Assembly: GCF_018278905.1 (NCBI RefSeq)
Contig: NZ_CP046600.1
Span: forward strand, 4,340,001-4,404,000
Origin: Mycobacterium spongiae
Lineage (GTDB): Bacteria; Actinomycetota; Actinomycetes; Mycobacteriales; Mycobacteriaceae
Reading direction: 5' to 3'
Length of the DNA: 64,000 nt
In this document: positions 46,860 to 57,700 of the stretch, piece after piece
Layout of the letters: each line of letters opens with the position of its first letter
Numbering within the stretch: position 1 is the stretch's first letter
Position numbers and translations under genes: made by a program
The notes under the pieces: model-generated
Database searches by the model: none
The model's input: only the letters and a program-made list of their open reading frames with translations
What the model was told of the DNA's origin: nothing

Positions 46860-48443
46860 GTGACAACGGTGAAGCGGGACAGCGATGAGGTGTTCGTCGA
46901 ATACACCAAGAGCATCTGCCCGGTGTGCAAGGTGGTGGTGGACGCGCAGGTCAACATCCGCGACGGCAAGGTGTTCCTGCGCAAGCGATGCCATGACCAC
47001 GGCCGTTTCGAGGCCCTGGTTTACGGGGACGCCCAGATGTACATGGATTCCGCCCGCTTCAACAAGCCGGGCACGATCCCGCTGCATTTTCAGACCGAAA
47101 TCCGAGACGGCTGCCCCAGCGACTGCGGGCTGTGCCCCGATCACAAACAGCACGCCTGCCTGGGTCTGATCGAGGTCAACAGCGGCTGCAATCTGGACTG
47201 CCCGATCTGCTTCGCCGACTCCGGTCACCACAGCGACGGATACGCGATCAGCGCGGCCGACTGTGAGCGGATGCTGGACGCCCTCGTGGCGGCCGAGGGC
47301 GAGCCCGAAGTCGTGATGTTCTCCGGCGGCGAACCGACCATTCACAAGCAGATCCTCGATTTCGTCGACGCCGCCCAGGCGCGACCGATCAGGACGGTCG
47401 TCATCAATACCAACGGGATCCGGCTGGCGTCCGACCGGCGCTTCATCGATCAGCTCGCCGAACGCAACCGCCCCGGCCGCCCCGTTCACATCTACCTGCA
47501 GTTCGACGGGCTCGACGAGGGAACCCACCGCCAGCTGCGGGGCCGTGATTTGCGGGAAGTGAAGCAGCGCGCCCTTGACAACTGCGCGGCGGCGACACTC
47601 AGCGTCACTCTGGTCGCGGCTGTGGAGCGGGGCGTGAACGAGCATGAACTCGGTGCCGTTATTCGCCACGGCATGGCAGCACCCGCGGTGCAGTCGGTGG
47701 TGTTTCAGCCGGTCACCCACGCCGGCCGGCATGTGCAGTTCGACCCATTGACCCGGTTGACCAACCCCGACATCATCGCCGGCATTGCCGCACAGCTGCC
47801 GGATTGGTTTGCCGCCAGCGACTTCTTCCCGGTGCCGTGCTGTTTTCCGACCTGCCGATCGATCACCTACCTACTCACCGATGGTGAGCATGCGGTCGCG
47901 ATCCCGCGGCTGCTCGATGTCGAGGATTATCTTGATTACGTCTCCAACCGGGTCATCCCCGATCTAGCGATCCGCGAGGCGCTTGAAAAGCTGTGGTCCG
48001 CCTCCGCGGTGCTGGGCACCGAAGAAACCGCACGACCGCTGGAAAAAGCGGCGCGAGCGCTCAATTGCGCCGACGCGTGCGGCGTCGACCTGCCCGAGGC
48101 GCTGCAGCATCTCACCGATCGGGTTTTTGCGGTCGTGATCCAGGATTTCCAGGATCCATACACCCTCAACGTCAAACAGCTGATGAAGTGCTGCGTGCAG
48201 CAGATCACCCCGGACGGGCGGCTGATCCCGTTCTGCGCATACAACTCGGTCGGATACCGGGAGCAGGTCCGCGAGCAGCTCACCGGCGTTGCGGTGCCCG
48301 ATATTGTGCCTAACGCTGCGCCGCTGGCCGCGATGCTCGCCGACTCACCTCACGGATCCAAGATGGCCGACTCGGACGGCATGCAGCGCAACGGAACTAC
48401 GCGCGATGCCACGAACACCGGACGCCGAGCCGTACGCCAATGA
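46860..48443 (+). CDS. Cysteine-rich radical SAM protein, COG1964 / tetraether-synthase-like
   Basis: A 527-residue radical SAM enzyme. An N-terminal zinc-ribbon or rubredoxin-like motif C-P-V-C (20, 23) with C-H-D-H-G (44) comes first; then a cluster C-P-S-D-C-G-L-C with Cys85, 89, 92 and Cys100; then the SAM-cluster motif C-N-L-D-C-P-I-C (Cys110, 114, 117) and G-G-E-P (156-159). C-terminal cysteines follow at 327, 328, 332, 444, 445 and 459, enough for further Fe-S clusters. This layout is that of COG1964, the group that includes the archaeal tetraether lipid synthase MJ0619/Tes. GTG 46860 has AAGGAAG upstream. It overlaps the methyltransferase gene by 4 bp. The substrate is unknown; lipid C-C coupling is one hypothesis. 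Confidence 0.85.
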   Translation: MTTVKRDSDEVFVEYTKSICPVCKVVVDAQVNIRDGKVFLRKRCHDHGRFEALVYGDAQMYMDSARFNKPGTIPLHFQTEIRDGCPSDCGLCPDHKQHACLGLIEVNSGCNLDCPICFADSGHHSDGYAISAADCERMLDALVAAEGEPEVVMFSGGEPTIHKQILDFVDAAQARPIRTVVINTNGIRLASDRRFIDQLAERNRPGRPVHIYLQFDGLDEGTHRQLRGRDLREVKQRALDNCAAATLSVTLVAAVERGVNEHELGAVIRHGMAAPAVQSVVFQPVTHAGRHVQFDPLTRLTNPDIIAGIAAQLPDWFAASDFFPVPCCFPTCRSITYLLTDGEHAVAIPRLLDVEDYLDYVSNRVIPDLAIREALEKLWSASAVLGTEETARPLEKAARALNCADACGVDLPEALQHLTDRVFAVVIQDFQDPYTLNVKQLMKCCVQQITPDGRLIPFCAYNSVGYREQVREQLTGVAVPDIVPNAAPLAAMLADSPHGSKMADSDGMQRNGTTRDATNTGRRAVRQ

Positions 48444-49246
48444 CCGAGCCAGCCGAGACGATCAAGGCATGCTGCGCCGAGGCGTATTCCCGCGACGTGG
48501 TGGCGCTCCTGCTTGGCGACTCCTATCATCCCGGGGGTGCGGCGTTGACCCGCGAGCTGGCCCGTCGGTTGGGGTTGCGCTCGGCCGGCGAACGCCGGCG
48601 GGTGGCCGACATCGCGTCCGGGATTGGCGCCACGGCCACGCTGCTCGCCAGCGAATACCACGTGACCGTCGACGGCGTCGATATCAGCGAGGTCAACGTG
48701 AACCGCGCCCGAATCGCGGTCGCCGAGAGCGGGCTCAGTCAACACGTACGATTCCACCACGGCGACGCCGAGGAATTGCCGCTGCCCAACAACACGTTTG
48801 ACGCGCTGGTGTGCGAATGCGCGCTCTGCACCTTTCCGGACAAGGACGCCGCAGCCCGCCAGCTCGCGCGAATCCTGCGCCCCGGCGGACTGGCCGGCAT
48901 CACCGACGTCACCGTCACCGACGCCGGCCTCCCGCAGGAGCTGACGACACTCACGGCGTGGGTCGCCTGCATCGCCGACGCACGCTCGATCAGCGACTAC
49001 ACCGACATCCTCGCCAGGGCGGGACTGTCCACCCGGCACGTCGAGTCACACGACGGGAGTCTGTTGGCGATGATCGACCGCGTCGACGCCCGGATTACCG
49101 CTCTGCGCATCATGGCGCCCACCGTTCTCGCCGACAACGACGTGTCACCCGACTCGGTTCTCGCCTTCACCGCACTCGCACGCGAAGCGGTCAAGGCCGG
49201 GCGGATCGGCTACACGCTCATCATCGCGCACAAGGCCGACGCGTAG
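48440..49246 (+). CDS. Class I SAM-dependent methyltransferase, cysteine-rich
   Basis: A 268-residue methyltransferase with Rossmann motif I V-A-D-I-A-S-G-I-G-A-T-A (55-66), acidic loop G-V-D-I-S (79-83) and motif V-C-E-C-A-L-C (124-130). Cys11-Cys12 and Cys125/127/130 give an arrangement loosely like ArsM-type arsenite methyltransferases, although the usual ArsM cysteine pattern is not clearly met. It is translationally coupled to the radical SAM gene (ATGA overlap) and presumably acts in the same pathway. Confidence 0.87.
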   Translation: MTEPAETIKACCAEAYSRDVVALLLGDSYHPGGAALTRELARRLGLRSAGERRRVADIASGIGATATLLASEYHVTVDGVDISEVNVNRARIAVAESGLSQHVRFHHGDAEELPLPNNTFDALVCECALCTFPDKDAAARQLARILRPGGLAGITDVTVTDAGLPQELTTLTAWVACIADARSISDYTDILARAGLSTRHVESHDGSLLAMIDRVDARITALRIMAPTVLADNDVSPDSVLAFTALAREAVKAGRIGYTLIIAHKADA

Positions 49247-49294
49247 CGGCACGCTGATCCGTTTCTGGGGCGGCTGTGAGGCGTCTGTGCGGCG

Positions 49295-50929
49295 CTACGT
49301 GACCAGGGTGACCGAGTTTGCCCGGCGCAGCTTGCCCGACGGCGTTTTCGGTATGGTCCCCGGACCGAGGACGACGACGTTGCGCGGCCGCACATCAACC
49401 TCGGCGACCACCTCGTGAGCTACTTGGTGCTCGATGCGGCGCACCTCGGCGGGATTTTCAAAGTTGTTCGACTCGACGGCGACGGCGAAGGTTTCCCGCG
49501 AGTGACCGGCGTCCAGCCGTACGGCCACCGCACAACCCGGCCGCACACCCTCGACGCGGCCCGCCGCTCGCTCGATGTCGGTCGGGTAGATATTCCTGCC
49601 GGCCATGATGATGACGTCTTTGACGCGACCACATACCACGACGTGACCGTTCTCCATCCGATACCCGAGGTCGCCGGTGTCATACCAGCCGTGCCCATCC
49701 TGGGCCGGCATGAACCCGCCCATCGTGAGGTAGCCGGGGCTGACCGATTCGCCGCGCAGCTCGATCACTCCAACACCCCGCGACGGCAGCACGTTGCCGT
49801 CCTCGTCGACGATGCGTGCCTGGATACCCTGCAACAGCGGCCCGAGCGACGCCAGCCGGCGAGTGTTGCCCTTACTGGCCGGCACCGCACGGCGCAGTGC
49901 GGCCATAAGGTCGGTGTCCACCTCATCGACGACCAAGCCGGCGCCGCATTCGGAGAACGCCACGGCGAGGGTGATCTCGGCCATGCCGTAGGCCGGCAAG
50001 ATTGCCTGCGGCTTCAGCCCGAACGGCGCGCCAGCGTCGCAGAGGTCCTCGACGTCCGCCGGCTCAACTGGCTCGGCGCCGGAAAGTGCGAAGCGCAAGC
50101 TGGACAGGTCGAACTGGCCGGGCTGGGCCTGCTTTCGCAGCCGCTTGGCGAACAGCGAGTACGCAAAGTTGGGCGCAGCCGTCATCGTCCCCTGGTACTT
50201 GTCGATCAGCTTGGCCCACAGCAGCGTGTCCCGCATGAAGTCCATGGGTGTCACCTTGACCAACTCGCCGCCGAAGTACATCGGCACCGTCAGGAACCCG
50301 ATCATGCCCATGTCGTGGAACAGCGGTAGCCAACTGACCATCACGTCGGTTTCTTCGTTGTACTCCGCGCTGATGTACATCGCCTCGAGATTGGCGAAGA
50401 GGTTGCGGTGGGTGATCTGGACTGCCTTCGGCGATCCGGTGGATCCTGACGTCAATTGCATGAGCGCCAGATCGTCCTCCCCGGTCTCGATGGGGTCGAT
50501 CGGGTCCGACGCCAGCAGCTGATCAACGGTCAGCACCGTGATGCCGCGCTCTTCCAGCACTGGCACGGCCGCGAGGAACGGGTCGGAGACGACGACCGCC
50601 TTAGCCTCGATCATGTCGACAACGGTCGTCGTGTCCTCGGCCCACAAAACCAAGTCGGTGCGGGGGGTGGGCTGATGCAGCATGGTCAGGCTGGCGCCGC
50701 GAATCCATAGCCCTTGGGCAGTCGGGGCAATCTCGACCGGGGCGCCGGCCAGCACACCGACCGCGTCGCCGTGACCCACCCCGAGCGCAGCCAACCCACC
50801 GGCAATCCGGCGGGCGCGCTCATGCACCTCGCCCCAGGTGTGTCGGACCGCGGTGTGCGGCTCACCGGTGACCATGCCCTTGGTGCTCTCGCGGGCGTTG
50901 CGGAACATCTTTTGGGTAAACCTGCTCAC
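49295..50929 (-). CDS. pks16: Pks16, fatty-acid adenylating enzyme
   Basis: A 544-residue ANL-superfamily enzyme, identical in length to H37Rv Pks16 (Rv1013). The P-loop [11 protein letters not shown] lies at about 158-168, P-A-Y-G-M-A-E (A5-type) and Y-D-T-G-D-L-G-Y (A7) follow, and the terminal lysine is in [10 protein letters not shown]. Despite the name it is an acyl-AMP or acyl-CoA ligase, of the FAAL-like type, likely loading a lipid onto CoA or a carrier protein. It converges on the methyltransferase gene and marks the far edge of the inserted block. Confidence 0.93.
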   Translation of the reverse strand: MSRFTQKMFRNARESTKGMVTGEPHTAVRHTWGEVHERARRIAGGLAALGVGHGDAVGVLAGAPVEIAPTAQGLWIRGASLTMLHQPTPRTDLVLWAEDTTTVVDMIEAKAVVVSDPFLAAVPVLEERGITVLTVDQLLASDPIDPIETGEDDLALMQLTSGSTGSPKAVQITHRNLFANLEAMYISAEYNEETDVMVSWLPLFHDMGMIGFLTVPMYFGGELVKVTPMDFMRDTLLWAKLIDKYQGTMTAAPNFAYSLFAKRLRKQAQPGQFDLSSLRFALSGAEPVEPADVEDLCDAGAPFGLKPQAILPAYGMAEITLAVAFSECGAGLVVDEVDTDLMAALRRAVPASKGNTRRLASLGPLLQGIQARIVDEDGNVLPSRGVGVIELRGESVSPGYLTMGGFMPAQDGHGWYDTGDLGYRMENGHVVVCGRVKDVIIMAGRNIYPTDIERAAGRVEGVRPGCAVAVRLDAGHSRETFAVAVESNNFENPAEVRRIEHQVAHEVVAEVDVRPRNVVVLGPGTIPKTPSGKLRRANSVTLVT

Positions 50930-51189
50930 AGGGACCTCCTCGGTTCCAGCGCTTTCCCCAAGGCCGGGAATCTTATGTTCTACCTGCGCAACGTCACTTC
51001 GCGGCAGGCGCGCGCAAACAGTCGCGCAGCAATTAGGTCTCGAATCGGTGATAGACCGCCGCCGGGCCGTCCGGCGGACGCGGGCATCACCTGCTCTTGC
51101 TCATCGGTAGTCGTCACCGAGAGTTATCTTAAGCATCTCTTAACTAACTGCCAAAACGCTCATGAAATTTGAGGGCGATGTCACAGACG
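50930..51189. promoter_or_regulatory. Promoter region of pks16
   Basis: This 260-bp gap contains no gene I can support. An AT-rich stretch at about 51120-51150 holds an imperfect inverted repeat, AGTTATCTTAAG facing CTTAACTAACT, which is the best operator candidate. The remainder is GC-rich and featureless by eye. ispE, on the same strand, ends at its right border. Confidence 0.4.
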
Positions 51190-52158
51190 CTAGGCATCTG
51201 ATGACGACGACGGAGGCGCGGGCACGACTCGGGCACCGGGAACCGGTCCGGTGGCTACTCGGACCGTGCGGCAGACGCCCGCCCCAGACAGCTGCGCCCC
51301 GACATCGATCGCCGCGGTCGCCGAGGCGCACAAGAAAGCGCAGGTCGGACCCGATCCAGACACGATGCCCGCCAGCGCACCCGCCTCAACGCCGGCACGT
51401 AAGGCACGCCGCAGCGCCGGGTCTAGGCTCACCGCCGCCGCTTGCATTTCGTTGCCCAGCAACGGTGCCAGCTGGTCCGGGTCGCCGGCGGCCAGCGCCG
51501 CCAGAATTGGTCCTGGCTCACCAAGTCGTGGCGGATCTCCGACATCCCGGAGGCGATCAAGCTCGACGAACACCGCGGGGGTGGGCAGCCCACTATCCGC
51601 AAACGCCAGCACCCAGTGAAAGGTGTTTCGCGACAGCACGGTCGCCAGCTCTTCGCCCCGGCCGGTGCCCAGCGCGGTGCCACCATGCAGCGCGAAGGGC
51701 ACGTCGCTGCCAAGCCGCGCGGCGAGCATCCGCAGGTCACGCCGCGGCACGCTGAGCTCCCACAGCGCGTTCATCGCAACCAGAACCGCGGCCGCATCCG
51801 CGCTTCCACCTGCCATCCCACCCGCGACAGGAATGGACTTGTCGATCATGATCGAGACGTCGGGCGCCCGACCTACGTGGTCGGCCATCAGCTCAGCCGC
51901 CTGCCAGGCAAGATTGCGTTCGTCGGTGGGCAGCTGCTCCGCCCCCTCACCGACCAGCTCGAGCGAGAGCACATCAGCATTGCGCACGGTTACCTCGTCG
52001 ACCAGCGAAACCGCATGAAACACCGTGGTCAGCTCGTGATAGCCGTCCTCACGGCAATCACCGACCGCCAGATAGAGGTTGACCTTTCCGGGCACTCGAA
52101 CGGTGACTGACCCGGTTGGCACCCAGAGTTCGGCGGTGTTGCCGTCAGATGCTGACAC
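51190..52158 (-). CDS. ispE: 4-diphosphocytidyl-2-C-methyl-D-erythritol kinase
   Basis: A 322-residue GHMP kinase of the MEP isoprenoid pathway. The N-terminal P-G-K-V-N-L-Y-L motif, the GHMP ATP loop [14 protein letters not shown] and the C-terminal G-S-G-P-T-C-A-F motif are intact. H37Rv IspE (about 306 residues) begins at the internal P-T-G-S-V-T-V (GTG), so the first 12 codons here may be untranslated. It follows ksgA by 9 bp in the rpfB-ksgA-ispE run. Confidence 0.95.
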   Translation of the reverse strand: MSASDGNTAELWVPTGSVTVRVPGKVNLYLAVGDCREDGYHELTTVFHAVSLVDEVTVRNADVLSLELVGEGAEQLPTDERNLAWQAAELMADHVGRAPDVSIMIDKSIPVAGGMAGGSADAAAVLVAMNALWELSVPRRDLRMLAARLGSDVPFALHGGTALGTGRGEELATVLSRNTFHWVLAFADSGLPTPAVFVELDRLRDVGDPPRLGEPGPILAALAAGDPDQLAPLLGNEMQAAAVSLDPALRRALRAGVEAGALAGIVSGSGPTCAFLCASATAAIDVGAQLSGAGVCRTVRVATGPVPGARVVPAPPSSSSDA

Positions 52159-52167
52159 CGAAGCAGA

Positions 52168-54260
<2,093 letters not shown>

Positions 54261-54302
54261 TCAGCAATAACGACAGCAACGACTGGAAGACCTTTTCAGC
54301 TG

Positions 54303-54336
54303 TAAGTCACGAAGCGCGCCCACAGGCTTACGCTTC
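54303..54336 (-). promoter_or_regulatory. Possible alternative hairpins in the rpfB leader
   Basis: Two inverted repeats interlock about 100-130 bp upstream of the rpfB start: GTAAG (54303-54307) with CTTAC (54327-54331), and GAAGCG (54311-54316) with CGCTTC (54331-54336). They cannot both form. In M. tuberculosis the rpfB leader has been reported to attenuate transcription, which makes this worth folding. The remaining 5' gap (54204-54448) has no gene. Confidence 0.4.
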
Positions 54337-54448
54337 GATCACAAGACGGTAACGAACCGGCCACTGTTGGGCAACTCCGGCCCGACCGGGATTGGAGTGA
54401 GCTAGACCGCTCGGCGGCTAGTTGCGGCTAGTGATTGGGGTATCCAGA

Positions 54449-55312
54449 CTAGCCGGGGCCCAGCCGGTACGCGCGGCGGGCATTGTTCGTGGTGATGTGT
54501 GCTAACTCCTCGGGAGGTCGATTGACCAGCTCAGCTAGGGCTCGCACGGTGTAGGGCAAACAGTATGGCTCGTTCGCTGCCCCGCGGTAGGGATGCGGAG
54601 TCAAAAAGGGTGCATCGGTTTCCACCAGAAGCTGCTCCATTGGTATCAGCGGAACGGCGTCTCGTAGGTCGCGGGCGTTGCGGAAACTCACCGTCCCCGA
54701 CAGACTCAGCAACCACCCCGCCGCCACGCAGACACGAGCCATCGCACTATCCGACGAGAAGCAGTGAAAGATCACGGTGTCGGGCGCGCCCTCGGCCCGC
54801 AGCACGTCGAGCACCTCACGATCGGCCTGCCGATTGTGGATCATCAGCGGTTTGCCGGTCCGCTTGGCCAGGTCGATATGCCAGGCGAAGGCTTCCTGCT
54901 GCGTCAACGGCTGCGCGCACCCGTCAAGGCGGCCCGGCCAATACATATCCATTCCGGTCTCACCGACCGCAACCACCCGCGGATGGTTCACCAACCGCTC
55001 GATTTCGACACGAGCAGCATCGGTCAGCGCTCCCGCACGGGTCGGGTGCAACGCCACCGCGGCGTAGACCCGTGGATCCCACTCTGCCGCCGCCGTCACC
55101 CAGCGCGCCGAATCCATGTCGTCGGCGACGGTGACGACCGCGGTCACCCCGACGGCCGCGCCACGATCGACGATGGCGCGCGCTCCATGCGCACCCTCGG
55201 ACTTGGTGGCGCCACAGGCGTCGAGGTGGGTGTGGGCATCGATCAGCGGCGCCAGGGGTTCCGGAGCGGGAGGGGCTTCGCGTTTCGCGCGGCGGTCGGA
55301 GCTCACGCGCAC
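54449..55312 (-). CDS. tatD: TatD-family metal-dependent DNase
   Basis: A 287-residue TIM-barrel hydrolase of the TatD family. Metal ligands include D-A-H-T-H-L-D (about 25-31), G-E-T-G-M-D (Glu near 118), M-I-H-N-R and I-F-H-C-F (histidines) and E-T-D-A-P (Asp). It acts as a 3'-5' exonuclease/DNase. It is divergent from metG. The GTG start at 55312 is uncertain by two codons because a second GTG lies at 55306. Confidence 0.92.
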   Translation of the reverse strand: MRVSSDRRAKREAPPAPEPLAPLIDAHTHLDACGATKSEGAHGARAIVDRGAAVGVTAVVTVADDMDSARWVTAAAEWDPRVYAAVALHPTRAGALTDAARVEIERLVNHPRVVAVGETGMDMYWPGRLDGCAQPLTQQEAFAWHIDLAKRTGKPLMIHNRQADREVLDVLRAEGAPDTVIFHCFSSDSAMARVCVAAGWLLSLSGTVSFRNARDLRDAVPLIPMEQLLVETDAPFLTPHPYRGAANEPYCLPYTVRALAELVNRPPEELAHITTNNARRAYRLGPG

Positions 55313-55381
55313 ACGATAGGTTCACCCGAGCAGAAAGGGCCACAACGGCGCGACGGCTCCCCAACATAGGGTGGAGTTCCG

Positions 55382-56941
55382 ATGAAGCCCTATTACGTCA
55401 CCACCGCAATCGCCTATCCCAACGCTGCGCCCCACGTCGGACATGCCTACGAATACATAGCGACCGACGCGATTGCCCGGTTCAAACGGCTGGACGGCTA
55501 CGACGTGCGCTTCCTGACCGGCACCGACGAACACGGCCTGAAAGTCGCTCAAGCCGCCGCCGCCGCGGACATACCAACCGCGCAACTTGCCCGCCGCAAT
55601 TCAGATGTTTTTCAGCGCATGCAGGAGGCGCTCAATATCTCCTTCGACCGGTTCATCCGCACCACCGACGCCGACCACCACGAAGCATCTCAGGAGATCT
55701 GGCGCCGGATGGAGGCTGCCGGCGATATCTACCTCGACACGTACTCGGGTTGGTATTCGGTGCGCGATGAAAGGTTTTTCGTCGATTCGGAAACCCAGGT
55801 CGTCGACGGGACCAGAGTCGCTGTCGAGACCGGCACGCCGGTGACCTGGACCGAGGAGCGGACCTACTTCTTCCGGCTGTCGGCCTACACCGACAAACTG
55901 CTGGCCCACTACAAAGCCAACCCCGAATTCATCGCACCGGAAGTTCGCCACAACGAGGTGGTGAGCTTCGTTTCCGGCGGGCTCAAAGATTTGTCGGTCT
56001 CGCGCACGTCGTTCGACTGGGGCGTAGCGGTGCCCGGGCATCCCGATCACGTCATGTATGTCTGGGTCGACGCGTTGACCAACTACCTCACCGGGGCGGG
56101 CTTCCCAGACACCGAGTCGGACCTGTTCCGTCGTTACTGGCCGGCCGACTTGCACATGATCGGCAAGGACATCATCAGGTTTCATGCCGTCTACTGGCCG
56201 GCATTCTTGATGTCAGCCGGAATCCCTCTGCCGCGAAAGGTTTTTGCGCACGGTTTCTTGCACAACCGCGGCGAAAAGATGAGCAAGTCGGTGGGCAACA
56301 CCATTGACCCGCTGGCGCTGACAGAAGCCTTCGGCGTGGATCAGGTGCGCTACTTCCTGTTGCGTGAAGTGCCGTTTGGCCAAGACGGCAGCTACAGCAC
56401 CGAGGCCATCACCACCAGGATCAACACCGACTTGGCGAACGAATTGGGCAATCTGGCCCAACGGTCGCTGTCGATGGTGGCCAAGAACCTCGACGGCGTG
56501 GTCCCCGAGCCCGGAGAACTCAACGATGCCGACATGGCACTGCTAGCCGCGGCCGATGGTTTGCTGGAGCGGGTTCGGGCCAATTTCGACGGGCAAGCCA
56601 TGCATCTGGCACTCGAGGCGATCTGGCTCATGCTCGGGGAAGCGAACAAGTACTTTTCGGCGCAGCAGCCATGGGTACTGCGCAAGAGCGAGTCGGAAGC
56701 CGATCACATCAGGTTCCGCACCACTCTCTACGTCACCTGCGAGGTGGTCCGCATCGCTGCGCTGCTGGTGCAGCCGGTCATGCCGGAGTCGGCGGGGAAA
56801 CTGCTGGACTTGCTCGGCCAAGCCCAGGACCAGCGGGCGTTCACCGCCGCAGGCGTGCGGCTGGCTCCCGGCACGGCGCTACCGCCGCCCACCGGCGTGT
56901 TTCCCCGCCACCAGCCCCCTTCCCTCCCCGAAGCCGAGTGA
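55382..56941 (+). CDS. metG: Methionyl-tRNA synthetase
   Basis: A 519-residue class I synthetase, equal to H37Rv MetS. The HIGH box reads H-V-G-H (about 19-22) and the KMSKS box is K-M-S-K-S-V-G-N (299-306). There are few zinc-knuckle cysteines, as in the short actinobacterial form. The last four codons and the stop TGA (56939-56941) lie inside the first copy of a 60-bp tandem repeat. Confidence 0.97.
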   Translation: MKPYYVTTAIAYPNAAPHVGHAYEYIATDAIARFKRLDGYDVRFLTGTDEHGLKVAQAAAAADIPTAQLARRNSDVFQRMQEALNISFDRFIRTTDADHHEASQEIWRRMEAAGDIYLDTYSGWYSVRDERFFVDSETQVVDGTRVAVETGTPVTWTEERTYFFRLSAYTDKLLAHYKANPEFIAPEVRHNEVVSFVSGGLKDLSVSRTSFDWGVAVPGHPDHVMYVWVDALTNYLTGAGFPDTESDLFRRYWPADLHMIGKDIIRFHAVYWPAFLMSAGIPLPRKVFAHGFLHNRGEKMSKSVGNTIDPLALTEAFGVDQVRYFLLREVPFGQDGSYSTEAITTRINTDLANELGNLAQRSLSMVAKNLDGVVPEPGELNDADMALLAAADGLLERVRANFDGQAMHLALEAIWLMLGEANKYFSAQQPWVLRKSESEADHIRFRTTLYVTCEVVRIAALLVQPVMPESAGKLLDLLGQAQDQRAFTAAGVRLAPGTALPPPTGVFPRHQPPSLPEAE

Positions 56942-57156
56942 GCGGAACGAACGCAGTGAGTGACGGGAACGAGGCGAGCAATCAGACCCGAAGCCGAGTG
57001 AGCGGAACGAACGCAGTGAGTGACGGGAACGAGGCGAGCAATCAGACCCGAAGCCGAGTGAGCGGAACGAACGCAGTGAGTGACGGGAACGAGGCGAGCA
57101 ATCAGACCCGAAGCCGAGTGAGCGGAACGAACGCAGTGAGTGACGGGAACGAGGCG
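56927..57156 (+). repeat. 60-bp tandem repeat, 3.8 copies
   Basis: Units start at 56927, 56987, 57047 and 57107; the first three are identical over 60 bp and the fourth is cut at 50 bp. Each begins CCCGAAGCCGAGTG and contains AGTGAGCGGAACGAACGC and AGTGAGTGACGGGAACGA, which are themselves related. A further GTGAGTGACGGGAACG follows at 57161. It supplies the metG stop codon and fills the gap to the cupin gene. Copy number is likely to vary between strains. Confidence 0.97.
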
Positions 57157-57183
57157 CACGGTGAGTGACGGGAACGGTAGGCA

Positions 57184-57642
57184 ATGGCGATGAGCGGGTT
57201 CCCAGAGTGGGCGCGGGAACTTGATCTGGCACCACACCCGGAAGGCGGCTGGTATCGCGAGACCTGGCGCAGCGAACTGACCATAGACCACTCGGCGTTG
57301 CCACCTGAATACAGCGGACCGCGCAGCGCGGGCACCGCGATACTCTTCCTTCTGATGCCAGGCCAAGAATCGGCCTGGCACACCGTCCTCAGCGCCGAGC
57401 TGTGGCTCTATCACCGCGGTGGCACCCTGGTCCTGGAGATCGGTCAGGATCGACACGCTGCCCGCTCCTGTTTGCTGGGAAGCGATATCGTTGCCGGCGA
57501 GCACCCACAGATCGTGGTGCCGCCTGGGCACTGGCAGCGGGCACGTCCGCTCAATGACGAGCCTTGCCTGGTGAGCTGCGTCGTCACCCCCGGATTCGAC
57601 TTCGACGACTTCGCGCTCCTGCGGCAAGCACCCTGCTCGTAG
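57184..57642 (+). CDS. Cupin_5 (DUF985) family protein
   Basis: A 152-residue double-stranded beta-helix protein of the DUF985/YML079-like group: L-A-P-H-P-E-G-G-W-Y-R-E-T at the start, a central F-L-L-M-P-G-Q-E-S-A-W-H and a late V-P-P-G-H-W-Q. The ligand and function are unknown. ATG 57184 or 57190 can be the start; upstream is the 60-bp repeat array, so its promoter or leader is formed by repeat DNA. Confidence 0.87.
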   Translation: MAMSGFPEWARELDLAPHPEGGWYRETWRSELTIDHSALPPEYSGPRSAGTAILFLLMPGQESAWHTVLSAELWLYHRGGTLVLEIGQDRHAARSCLLGSDIVAGEHPQIVVPPGHWQRARPLNDEPCLVSCVVTPGFDFDDFALLRQAPCS

Positions 57643-57700
57643 CCCCTGGACAGCAGCGGGCATCGAACGACGCGGTGCGCGCGGCCCGGTCCGTCCGCGG

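Noticed and set aside
46353..47732. Minus-strand open frame of 459 codons
   Set aside because: It is antisense to the CRP-family and radical SAM genes, which have clear motifs, overlapping downstream coupling and a ribosome site.
48440..49246. Confident assignment of the methyltransferase as ArsM (arsenite methylation)
   Set aside because: Cysteines are present but do not clearly match the conserved ArsM positions, and the ArsC-like gene in the window is 10 kb away in another operon.
56927..57156. Possible CRISPR array
   Set aside because: The 60-bp units are directly contiguous with no unique spacers, and no cas genes are present.
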